Shown piece after piece: positions 33,532 through 41,164 of a stretch of 53,849 nt of DNA. The notes beneath the pieces are model-generated. The model ran no database searches and was not told the DNA's origin. It saw nothing but the letters and a program-made list of their open reading frames with translations. Positions within the stretch are counted from its first letter, which is position 1. Each line of letters begins with the position of its first letter. The DNA comes from Verrucomicrobiia bacterium. GTDB lineage: Bacteria; Verrucomicrobiota; Verrucomicrobiia; Opitutales; Opitutaceae. The stretch covers positions 1-53,849 of the forward strand of contig WYBX01000012.1 in NCBI GenBank assembly GCA_011525695.1. The letters are read 5' to 3'. A program made the translations under genes and the position numbers.

Positions 33532-34731
33532 ATGCACCGAAACGATTCGGACCGCGACTCCCTGCCCCGCGTTCGCCGCCGCGAGCCGGTCGTGGCGCGG
33601 GCGGTCGCGCTGTCGCTGCTCGCGGGCTGGCTCGCACCCCGCGCGGCCCGCGGGGAGGACATGCTCAGCTACAAGTACCAGAAGTACGAGGAACTGGGCG
33701 GACGGATTCGGGTGGAAACCCAGGGCGCGCACCTCGTGAAGGATATCGGAACCGCGAGCCGGCTGAAGCTCGAGGGCATTGTGGACACGCTGGCAGGGGC
33801 CACGCCGACCGGACAGCCGGCGCCCGCCGGCAGCACGCAGGTGCCGCTCTCCCTGCTGCATGAGCGACGCAAGGCCTGGAATGCGGAACTGTCGCACCAG
33901 TTCGACCGCGCCAACCTGGCGCTGGGCGTCGCGAACAGCCGCGAAAGTGACTACGTGTCCACCGGCTGGTCGGTGCAGGCCCGGGCCGACTTCAACCAGA
34001 AGAATACCACGCTGCTCGCGGGTGTCGCGGGAACCGACGACCGGGTGAAGGTCTTTTACCAGCCGGCGCGCGCCTCCAAGGATGGTGCCGACTTGATCCT
34101 GGGCCTGGCGCAGTTGCTCAGCCCGCACGCCGTCATCGCCCTGAACCTCACCTGGAGCCACCAGAGCGGGTATTTGTCGGATCCCTACAAGCTGGTCCAG
34201 CGTGACACCGAGATCATCCCGGGCGTCTTCCTCCCCCTGACTTTCCCCGAGCATCGCCCGAAAGTCCGCGACAAGGGCATTGCGTGGGTGAACTTGAAGT
34301 GGACATGGCCGGAGCTGAAGGGGACGCTGGACGCAAGCTACCGGCTGTACCACGACTCCTTTGGCATCGGCGCCCATACCGTGGAGCTGGCCTGGTTTCA
34401 GCGCTGGGGGGAGCACTGGATTGTCCGGCCGGCCATTCGCTTCCATGACCAGGCCGCAGCGGACTTTTATCATTACCGGCTGGATGGTACCGCGATCGTG
34501 CCGGCGGCGGGGGCGCCTCCGGCGGGCGGTCCGCACTACTCCTCGGATTACCGGCTCTCGGCTTTCCGGAGCCTGACCCCGGGTTTGAAGGTGGCGTGGA
34601 ACGCCACCGCGCGGCTGCAGTTCGACGCCGCCATCGAGTGGTACAGCATGCGTGGGACGGATGGCGAGACGCCGCAAAGCGCCTATGTCCGCGCGCGGAT
34701 TTTGACGATTGGCGCCGCCATGACATGGTGA
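33532..34731 (+). CDS. DUF3570 outer-membrane protein
   Basis: 399 residues. A signal-peptide-like stretch (about 22-45) precedes MLSYKYQKYEELGGRIRVET, and the rest alternates amphipathic strands (NAELSHQFDRANLALGVANS, GTLDASYRLYHDSFGIGAHT, TARLQFDAAIEWYSMRG), ending in an aromatic residue (AAMTW) typical of an outer-membrane beta-barrel. DUF3570 proteins are known mainly from loci that also encode ApbE, a thioredoxin and DUF4266, as here. The role is unknown; a conduit or scaffold for a flavinylated or redox partner is inferred. ATG 33532 was preferred over an upstream GTG/ATG in repeat sequence. Confidence 0.78.
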   Translation: MHRNDSDRDSLPRVRRREPVVARAVALSLLAGWLAPRAARGEDMLSYKYQKYEELGGRIRVETQGAHLVKDIGTASRLKLEGIVDTLAGATPTGQPAPAGSTQVPLSLLHERRKAWNAELSHQFDRANLALGVANSRESDYVSTGWSVQARADFNQKNTTLLAGVAGTDDRVKVFYQPARASKDGADLILGLAQLLSPHAVIALNLTWSHQSGYLSDPYKLVQRDTEIIPGVFLPLTFPEHRPKVRDKGIAWVNLKWTWPELKGTLDASYRLYHDSFGIGAHTVELAWFQRWGEHWIVRPAIRFHDQAAADFYHYRLDGTAIVPAAGAPPAGGPHYSSDYRLSAFRSLTPGLKVAWNATARLQFDAAIEWYSMRGTDGETPQSAYVRARILTIGAAMTW

Positions 34732-34761
34732 CAGTCGACGCTTCGCACTTCGCCGTCCACC

Positions 34762-35754
34762 ATGGCCCTTGTTTCCCAATCCCACCGCCTGCCGCCGCCC
34801 GCGGCTGCCAGTTCGGTGCCGGCGCTGCCGCTGCGCCACTTCACGTTTGCGGCGCTGGGCACGCAATGTGACATCCGTTTTGCGGCCCCGGGCGGTGATG
34901 CGCAGGCCGCGGAGTTCGAGCAGGCGGCGCGGGGGTGGGTGACGGCGTTCGAGGCGAAGTATTCGAGGTTCCGTGACGGCAGCCTGATCAGCCGGATCAA
35001 TGCGCAGGCCGGCCGGGCCTGGGTGGAGGTTGACGCCGAGATGGAGACCTTCCTCGACCTGTGCGAGGCCCTGCATTTCATGACGCAGGGGATCCTGGAT
35101 CCGACGGCGCTGCCGTTAATCCGGCTGTGGGACTACGCGGCGGCGAACCCGCGGGTGCCTGCGGCAAGGGAGATCACGGAGGCGCGGGCGAGGGTGGGCT
35201 GGAAGAAGGTGCAGCGGCAGCGCGGGAAGGTGTTCCTGCCGGAGCCGGGGATGGCGCTGGATTTCGGCGGCTTCGGCAAGGAGTACGCGGTCGATGCGGT
35301 TGCGGGGCTCGCCGGCGAACTCGGGATTACGAGTGCCTTGATCGATTTCGGGCACGACCTCCGGGCCAGCGGCGCGCCGCCGGGCCGGCCCGCATGGCAT
35401 GTCGGATTGGAGGATCCGCGGAAGCCGGGCAGCCCGTCCGGCAGCATCGGCGTGACGGATCGGGGGGTTGCCTCTTCGGGCGACTACCTTCGCGGGTTCA
35501 CGATCGCCGGCCGGCGCTACGGCCACATCATCGATCCCCGCACCGGCTGGCCGGTCGCAAACGGGTGCCTGCAGGCGACGGTCATTGCCGGGAGTTGCCT
35601 GCAGGCGGGGGTGCTCGCAACGACGGCCTTCGTGCTCGGCGTGCCCCAGGGAATCGAGTTCATTCAGGCCAGCCCCGGTGCCGAGGGGCTGATGATCACC
35701 GACAGTGTCCGGGCACAGACCCGGGGCTTCTACGCCTATGTGCCCGCCGGCTGA
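34762..35754 (+). CDS. apbE: FAD:protein FMN transferase (ApbE family)
   Basis: 330 residues. ApbE moves FMN from FAD onto a Thr/Ser of an extracytoplasmic target protein. Family motifs: HFTFAALGTQCDIRF, YSRFRDGSLISRINAQAG, DFGGFGKEYAVDAVA (usually D-x-GG-x-x-KGYAVD), HIIDPRTGWPVANG (H-x-IDP-x-TG) and VLATTAFVLG near the end. No clear signal peptide is present, though most homologues act in the periplasm; this may be a lipoprotein-less or cytoplasmic form, or the start may lie elsewhere. It follows DUF3570 by 30 bases and overlaps the next gene by 17. No target motif for flavinylation is obvious in neighbours. Confidence 0.9.
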   Translation: MALVSQSHRLPPPAAASSVPALPLRHFTFAALGTQCDIRFAAPGGDAQAAEFEQAARGWVTAFEAKYSRFRDGSLISRINAQAGRAWVEVDAEMETFLDLCEALHFMTQGILDPTALPLIRLWDYAAANPRVPAAREITEARARVGWKKVQRQRGKVFLPEPGMALDFGGFGKEYAVDAVAGLAGELGITSALIDFGHDLRASGAPPGRPAWHVGLEDPRKPGSPSGSIGVTDRGVASSGDYLRGFTIAGRRYGHIIDPRTGWPVANGCLQATVIAGSCLQAGVLATTAFVLGVPQGIEFIQASPGAEGLMITDSVRAQTRGFYAYVPAG

Positions 35755-36271
35755 AATCCGTTCACGCCTCGGACGCGGCATCTGGAAGGCTTTCGCGTTC
35801 GGCTGGATCATCGTGTCCCTGGCGCGGGGAGAGGTCGGGGTGGGAGACACGTTTCCGGCGCTCGCAGACTCGAATGTGGTTGCGTTGGGCGGAGGCGCGT
35901 TGCCTGCGACCGCAGGGAAGGTGGTGCTGGCCGATTTCTGGGCCTCCTGGTGCGCGCCGTGCAAGGCATCGTTTCCCGCGCTGGCGCGATTGCATGACGA
36001 TTTTGCCCGCGACGGCCTCGTGATCGCCGCAATCAGCGTCGACGAGAAGGCCGCCGCGGCGCAGGCGTTTGTCCGGCGGCATGCGCCGCCCTTCGCCGCC
36101 CTGCACGACCGCGAGCAGCGGCTGGTCCGACAGGTGGTCGTGCCCACGATGCCGACGAGCTTTGTCCTGGATCGCAGCGGCCGGGTGCGTTTCGTGCATG
36201 CCGGCTTCAACGGACGCACCACGGAGCAGGAACTGCGCCGGCAGATTGAGGCGCTGCTCAAGGAAGAGTAA
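35738..36271 (+). CDS. TlpA-like thiol-disulfide oxidoreductase
   Basis: 177 residues. A thioredoxin fold with the active site WCAPC (Trp71, Cys72, Cys75) in VVLADFWASWCAPCKASFP and the cis-proline loop VVPTMPTSFVLDRSGRV. An N-terminal hydrophobic stretch (about 16-30) suggests a signal or anchor, so it acts in the periplasm. It probably reduces disulfides of a partner, such as a cytochrome or copper protein; the cupredoxin-like protein encoded nearby is a plausible client. The start codon lies inside apbE (17-base overlap), indicating one operon. Confidence 0.85.
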   Translation: MCPPAEIRSRLGRGIWKAFAFGWIIVSLARGEVGVGDTFPALADSNVVALGGGALPATAGKVVLADFWASWCAPCKASFPALARLHDDFARDGLVIAAISVDEKAAAAQAFVRRHAPPFAALHDREQRLVRQVVVPTMPTSFVLDRSGRVRFVHAGFNGRTTEQELRRQIEALLKEE

Positions 36272-36293
36272 ACCTGACAAAGCGGCCATTCCC

Positions 36294-36608
36294 ATGCCCA
36301 ACGCGCAACCCAATCGTCCATGCCTTCCGAAGGCTCACCCGGCCGGGCCCGGGGTGCACCCGTTTCGGCGGTCCGTCGTCCGGATGGCCCTCGCTCTCGG
36401 CGCCATTCTCGCCCTGGCGCTGTCTGCCGGATGTGCGGGCGCCAGGCTGGAACGGGTCAAGCCCTGGGAGCGGGGCTCGCTCACCGATTACACGATGCGC
36501 GGCGATCGCGACCCGCTGGCCACCGCAATGGCCGAGCATCTCTTCTTTTCGCGCGAGGCCGCCACGGGCGGACGGGGCGTGGGTGGCAGCGGCTGCGGAT
36601 GCAACTGA
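36294..36608 (+). CDS. DUF4266 lipoprotein
   Basis: 104 residues from ATG 36294; an internal ATG at 36384 would give a shorter and cleaner lipoprotein of 74. The lipobox is LSAGC (Cys47). The mature part VKPWERGSLTDYTMRGDRDP, then LATAMAEHLFFSREAATGGR and GVGGSGCGCN, is the diagnostic DUF4266 sequence, with the Gly/Cys-rich end. The family almost always neighbours DUF3570 and ApbE. The invariant cysteine-rich tail could bind metal or be the acceptor of a modification, which is unproven. It follows the thioredoxin gene by 22 bases. Confidence 0.88.
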   Translation: MPNAQPNRPCLPKAHPAGPGVHPFRRSVVRMALALGAILALALSAGCAGARLERVKPWERGSLTDYTMRGDRDPLATAMAEHLFFSREAATGGRGVGGSGCGCN

Positions 36609-36728
36609 CGCAGCGGGCGCGTCGCCGCCGGCCGCCACCGCGGTCGCAAATTGCGCCTGTCGGCTTGACGCACCCGACCGCGGTGAAGACGTTGCGCCGC
36701 GCGGTTTCCACCCCAGCCATCCCGAGCC

Positions 36729-37412
36729 ATGCGCATTCTGGTGATTGAAGATGAACGGCAGCTTGCCGGGCACCTGATTCGCGCCCTCGCGCGCCGGGGC
36801 CACTGCGCGTCTGCCGAGCATGATGGTGCCGAGGGCCTGAGGGCGGCGCTGGCGGGGACACCCGATCTGATTGTGCTGGATCTCAGCCTGCCCGGGCTGG
36901 ACGGGATGGAGGTGCTGGCCCGGCTCCGGTTGGCGCAGTGCACGGCGCGCGTGCTCATCCTGACCGCGCGGGGCGACGTTGGACACCGGGTGCGCGGCCT
37001 GCAGGCGGGGGCGGACGACTACCTGGCGAAACCCTTCTCGATGGAGGAACTGATGGCGCGGGTGGAGGCCCTTGGCCGCCGCGGCGCGGGCGCGGGGGCC
37101 GCCGACCTGCTCAAGGTGGCGGATCTCCAGATGGACATCCGCCAGCGCCGGGTCGCCCGGGCCGGGCGGCTGATTGCGCTGTCGCCGCGCGAGTTCGATG
37201 TATTGCAAGTGCTGATGCAGGAGCCGGGCCGGCCGTTCTCCCGCACGGAGCTGTGCGAGCGGGTCTGGCAGCGGGATCACGAGTACGACACCCGCACGGT
37301 CGAGATCTTCATCACCCGGCTGCGCCGGAAGATCGATTCGACCTTTCCGGCGCCGCTCATTCAAACCTTGCGTGGGGTGGGGTACACGGTGCAGCCGCGG
37401 GAGCCCGCATGA
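36729..37412 (+). CDS. Two-component response regulator, OmpR/PhoB type
   Basis: 227 residues. The receiver domain has the acidic pair E7/D8, the phosphorylation site Asp51 (LIVLDLSLPGLDGM) and the conserved Lys in DDYLAKPFSMEELMARV. The C-terminal winged-helix DNA-binding domain has ALSPREFDVLQVLMQEPG and the recognition region TRTVEIFITRLRRKIDSTFP, ending GVGYTV. It should activate or repress its own operon or the redox genes beside it. Its last bases overlap the next start (ATGA at 37409-37412), and the partner kinase is the next but one gene. It is separated from the DUF4266 gene by 120 bases, so it likely has its own promoter. Confidence 0.93.
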   Translation: MRILVIEDERQLAGHLIRALARRGHCASAEHDGAEGLRAALAGTPDLIVLDLSLPGLDGMEVLARLRLAQCTARVLILTARGDVGHRVRGLQAGADDYLAKPFSMEELMARVEALGRRGAGAGAADLLKVADLQMDIRQRRVARAGRLIALSPREFDVLQVLMQEPGRPFSRTELCERVWQRDHEYDTRTVEIFITRLRRKIDSTFPAPLIQTLRGVGYTVQPREPA

Positions 37413-38077
37413 ACCTCCGCGGGCTCACGTGCGTGTTCGCGCTTGCCCTGGGGATTGCCGGGGCCGCTCCGCCCGCGGCGGTCGAGGGTCGGGTCGCGCT
37501 CGCGGCAGCGCGCCCCCTGCCGGTCGTGAACCAGCGGTACGAGATCGTCACGCGCGGCGGCGTGCTGGCGACGGATCCGCCAGTGGCAATCGTCTACCTC
37601 GAGGGCCCCTTCCCGCCGCCCGTGGATCCGCCGGTGGCCGAAATCCGGCAGAAGGATCTCGCATTTGTCCCCTCCCTGCTGGCGGTCCAGGCCGGCACCA
37701 GGGTCGAGTTTCCGAACGATGACGACACCTACCACAATATCTTTTCGTTCTCGCGACCGAAGCGATTCGACCTGGGCCGTTACCGTTCGGACGAACGGCC
37801 CGTGCCGTCGCAGGTCTTCAATCAGCCCGGGCTGATCACGTTGCGCTGCGACATCCACGAGCACATGCGCGCGCTGATCGTGGTGCTGGAAACGCCGCAT
37901 TTTGTCGTCACTGGGCCGGATGGTCGCTTCCAGTTGGGCGGGTTGCCGGCCGGCCGGCACACGCTGAAGGCCTGGATCGACAGCCGGACCACGCGGGAGG
38001 TCGTCGTCGAACTGGACGCTGGCAAGACGCTGCGGGTGGATTTCCCGGGGGCCGGGAACCCGGCTGGCGAGCGATGA
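37409..38077 (+). CDS. Cupredoxin-like protein with C-terminal carboxypeptidase-regulatory-like domain
   Basis: 222 residues with a signal peptide (MNLRGLTCVFALALGIAG). The middle part is a plastocyanin-like copper domain: His109 in DDTYHNIFSFS, Cys147 in LITLRCDIHEHMRA, His150 or His152, and Met153, the set expected for a type 1 copper centre. The C-terminus (FVVTGPDGRFQLGGLPAGRH, TLKAWIDS) resembles the carboxypeptidase-regulatory-like fold that often accompanies such domains. Similar proteins are annotated as methylamine-utilisation or blue copper proteins. It sits between response regulator and kinase with ATGA overlaps at both ends, so it may be a sensor partner. Confidence 0.8.
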   Translation: MNLRGLTCVFALALGIAGAAPPAAVEGRVALAAARPLPVVNQRYEIVTRGGVLATDPPVAIVYLEGPFPPPVDPPVAEIRQKDLAFVPSLLAVQAGTRVEFPNDDDTYHNIFSFSRPKRFDLGRYRSDERPVPSQVFNQPGLITLRCDIHEHMRALIVVLETPHFVVTGPDGRFQLGGLPAGRHTLKAWIDSRTTREVVVELDAGKTLRVDFPGAGNPAGER

Positions 38078-39792
38078 AGCTCCGGCTGGCACGCCTGGAG
38101 GCCTTCCCGACCGTGACGACGGCATCCCGTGTCGCGGGATTCCGGCTGCGGCTGCTGCTGGCCATGATGCTGGTGGTGTCAGTCGTCATGGCGCTCGCGC
38201 TCTATTTTGCCCAGCGGAGTCTCGCGTCGCGGGCGGAACGGGAGCTGGAGCAGGCGTTCCAAGCTGCCTTCGATGCGATGCAGAATGGCCGGGGCGTCCG
38301 GCAGGCTGCGCTGGTCGAACGCTCGCTCGCACTCGGGCGGAAGTCGCGGATTCATGCTGCGCTCGAGGACGATGCTCTCGACCTGCTTTACCTGGCCGCG
38401 CAGGACGAGCTGCGCGACATCATGCTCCGGCGGGGTGAGCCGGTTCGGGCCGGGGCCGCACGCGGGCTCCAGGCGGTATTTTACCGGTTCCTGGACCGGC
38501 ATGGACGGGTGATCTCGCCGCCCGAACCGGCGGATGTGGGCGCACTGTCGGCGGCCGAGGAGGCTCAGCTCGCGCTGCCGGGAATTACGCTGGAGCCGCA
38601 AATTGGGTACGTGGTCCGGCCGCCGGGCGCGGGCGGTTCCGCCGTGGCGGAGGTCATTGCCATGCCGATTTTCTCGACGACGACGGGCGAGGGGATTGGC
38701 GCGCTCGTGCTCGGATTCGAGCCCTTTGCCAGCAGCGCGCCAGCGAGAGGTGGGATGCAGCAGGGCATCTGGCTCGGCGACCGGCTACATGGCACCGCAA
38801 TTGCACCGGCAGCGGCGGCGAACTTCGGCCCCCTGATCGAACGGGCGACGTCCGCGCCGGTGCGGCTCGCACTGGAGAACTCACCCCACCTGCTGTTCGC
38901 GAAGCGGCTGAACCCCGCGTCGCTTTTTCCGGCGGCGCACGAGGTTGCCGTTTTCTCACTCGAGGATCTGGTTGCACAGCAACGCCAGCTGAGCTGGCGC
39001 GTGCTGGGCGCCGGCGGGGTGCTGCTGCTGCTCGGGCTGGGGGCAAGCCAGCTTGCCTCGGCCCGGCTGTCGGCGCCGGTTGAGCAACTGGCGGTCGACG
39101 CAGAGCGCTCGGCGCGGTTTTCCGCCGACGCCTCGCACCAGTTGAAGACACCCGTTGCCGTGCTACGGGCGGGCCTCGAGGAGCTCATGGCCCGCGACAG
39201 CATCACTCCGGCCGAATGTGAGCAGGTCTCCGCGCTCATCCACCAGACCTACCGGCTTTCCACTTTGATCGAGGATCTCCTCCTCCTGTCGCGAATGGAT
39301 GCGGGCGCATTGAAGCTGGAACTGACGCCGCTCGATCTCACGGAACTGATCGGGGCCTCGCTCGACGACCTGAGCGCGCTGCCCGACCAGCTCGAGCTGG
39401 CGATCGAGACGGACATCGGTCCCCGGCTGCGGATCCTCGGAGAGAAGCGCTATACCGAGATCATCCTGCAAAACCTCCTCGAGAATGCGCGGAAATACAA
39501 CCGGCGCGGCGGCCGGATTCGGGTCGCCGCCTGGGCGGAGGACGGGCTGGTCCGGTTGAGCGTGGGCAACACCGGCCGGCCGATCGCGCCGGCGGCCCAG
39601 GCGCATGTCTTCGAGCGGTTCCATCGCGGAGCCATTGGCGAGAATGTCCCGGGGTACGGCCTGGGGTTGAACCTCGCGCGCGAGGTCGCCCGACGGCACC
39701 GCGGTGACCTGCGGCTGGTCCGCTCGGATGAACATTGGACCGAGTTCGAGGTGCAATTCCGGCCGGCGCCCGACACGAGGGATCGGCCATGA
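38074..39792 (+). CDS. Two-component sensor histidine kinase
   Basis: 572 residues. Order: N-terminal membrane segment (about 27-45), a large extracytoplasmic sensor region (about 46-305, no known motif), a second membrane segment (about 308-328), the HisKA dimerisation domain with the phosphorylated His355 in SADASHQLKTPVAVLRAG, and the HATPase domain with ILQNLLENARKYN (N box), VGNTGRPI (G1) and GYGLGLNLAREVARRHRGDL (G2). It is the partner of the response regulator at 36729. The big periplasmic domain could read copper, redox state or the cupredoxin product encoded just upstream, which is conjecture. Confidence 0.92.
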   Translation: MKLRLARLEAFPTVTTASRVAGFRLRLLLAMMLVVSVVMALALYFAQRSLASRAERELEQAFQAAFDAMQNGRGVRQAALVERSLALGRKSRIHAALEDDALDLLYLAAQDELRDIMLRRGEPVRAGAARGLQAVFYRFLDRHGRVISPPEPADVGALSAAEEAQLALPGITLEPQIGYVVRPPGAGGSAVAEVIAMPIFSTTTGEGIGALVLGFEPFASSAPARGGMQQGIWLGDRLHGTAIAPAAAANFGPLIERATSAPVRLALENSPHLLFAKRLNPASLFPAAHEVAVFSLEDLVAQQRQLSWRVLGAGGVLLLLGLGASQLASARLSAPVEQLAVDAERSARFSADASHQLKTPVAVLRAGLEELMARDSITPAECEQVSALIHQTYRLSTLIEDLLLLSRMDAGALKLELTPLDLTELIGASLDDLSALPDQLELAIETDIGPRLRILGEKRYTEIILQNLLENARKYNRRGGRIRVAAWAEDGLVRLSVGNTGRPIAPAAQAHVFERFHRGAIGENVPGYGLGLNLAREVARRHRGDLRLVRSDEHWTEFEVQFRPAPDTRDRP

Positions 39793-41084
39793 CTTCGCCG
39801 CCGGACCGAGGAAAATCCCTGCGGGCCGCCCGTCCCAGCGGGGGAGTTCGATGGCTCGCCATCGGGGTCTTCCTGGCCGTGCCGGGCGCCGCAACGGCCG
39901 GAGCCTGGTTCGACGATCTTGAACAGGCGCTCAGTTTCAGTTCGCCGGGTGGAAACCTGCGCGGGCGTGTGAGCGGGACGCTGGATCTGGAGGGCCATGT
40001 GTTTGCCGATCCGCCGGGTTTGATCGAAAGTGACGGACATGCTCTGTTCAGCCCGCGGCTGACGACGTTTCTCGATGCCCAGTTGGGGCCAGCGGTCTAT
40101 GGATTTGCCCAGGCGCGGATCGACCGGGGCTTCGATCCGGGCGAGCGGTCGCTGGAGGCAAGGCTCGACGAGTTTGCCCTGCGGTTCACGCCGAGCCGGG
40201 ACGCCGGTGTGAGCCTGCAGTTGGGAAGATTTGCGACCGTGGTCGGCAACTGGACGAACCGGCACGGCTCCTGGGGCAACCCCTTCATCAGCGCCCCGCT
40301 GCCCTATGAAAATCCGACCGGCATCTGGGACAATGAGCCGCCGGCAACGAGCACGATCCTCCTGCAATGGTCGCATGTGCTTCCCGGACTTCCCGCGCCA
40401 GTCACGCGGGTGGAGAAGCGGCTGCGGGTGCCGGTGCTCTGGGGACCCGGGTACACGCTGGGTGCCGCAGTCCTGGGCGCATGGCGCGACGTGCGCTATG
40501 CGCTCGAAATCAAGCAGGCGGGGCTTTCGTCGCGGCCGGAAACCTGGCGGGAGGCAAATTCCGAGGCGTGGGCGCATCCTGCCGTCAGCGGTCGGCTCGC
40601 GTACGTGCCAAACCCGGCGTGGAATTTCGGGCTCTCGGCGGCTGCCGGCAGTTATCTTCGCCCGGAGGCGGCCGCGACGCTGCCCGCCGGCCGCTCGCGC
40701 GGCGATTACCGGCAGCTCGTGCTGGCGCAGGATGTTGCCTTCGCCTGGCGGCACCTGCAGATCTGGGCGGAGATTTTCGCCGCCCGGTTCGAGATACCCG
40801 GAATCGGCAATGCGGATACGATGGCCTGGTATCTGGAGGCAAGCCAGCGGTTCAGCCCGCAGTTCCAGGCCGCGCTGCGCTGGAGCCAGCAGGTTTTTGG
40901 AACCATTCCCGAGGCGGGACGGGCGGTGGCCTGGGGACACGAGGTCTGGCGGCTCGAGGTGGCGCCGGCGTACCGGTTCACGCCGCAGGTGCAGCTGAAA
41001 CTGCAGGCGAGCCTCCAGCGCGGTGATACGGGGAACCGCCGGTTCGGCCATGGGGCGGCCGGCCAGCTCACCGTCCGGTTTTGA
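39789..41084 (+). CDS. Outer-membrane beta-barrel candidate
   Basis: 431 residues with a signal peptide (about 20-38, VRWLAIGVFLAVPGAATAGA). The mature sequence resembles a porin: alternating amphipathic strands, many Gly/Arg/Trp residues, motifs such as LDEFALRFTPS and LQLGRFATVVGNWTNRHGS, and a C-terminal strand ending in Phe (AAGQLTVRF), the usual barrel sorting signal. Its start overlaps the kinase stop by four bases, so it is the last gene of the response regulator-cupredoxin-kinase-barrel operon. The specific family is not recognised. Confidence 0.75.
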   Translation: MTSPPDRGKSLRAARPSGGVRWLAIGVFLAVPGAATAGAWFDDLEQALSFSSPGGNLRGRVSGTLDLEGHVFADPPGLIESDGHALFSPRLTTFLDAQLGPAVYGFAQARIDRGFDPGERSLEARLDEFALRFTPSRDAGVSLQLGRFATVVGNWTNRHGSWGNPFISAPLPYENPTGIWDNEPPATSTILLQWSHVLPGLPAPVTRVEKRLRVPVLWGPGYTLGAAVLGAWRDVRYALEIKQAGLSSRPETWREANSEAWAHPAVSGRLAYVPNPAWNFGLSAAAGSYLRPEAAATLPAGRSRGDYRQLVLAQDVAFAWRHLQIWAEIFAARFEIPGIGNADTMAWYLEASQRFSPQFQAALRWSQQVFGTIPEAGRAVAWGHEVWRLEVAPAYRFTPQVQLKLQASLQRGDTGNRRFGHGAAGQLTVRF

Positions 41085-41164
41085 ACCGGACGCGCGCGGA
41101 CGGTAACAGCGTTGTTACCGAATACCGCTTCAGAATCAGCGGCCAGTGGATAGGAATTCACACC

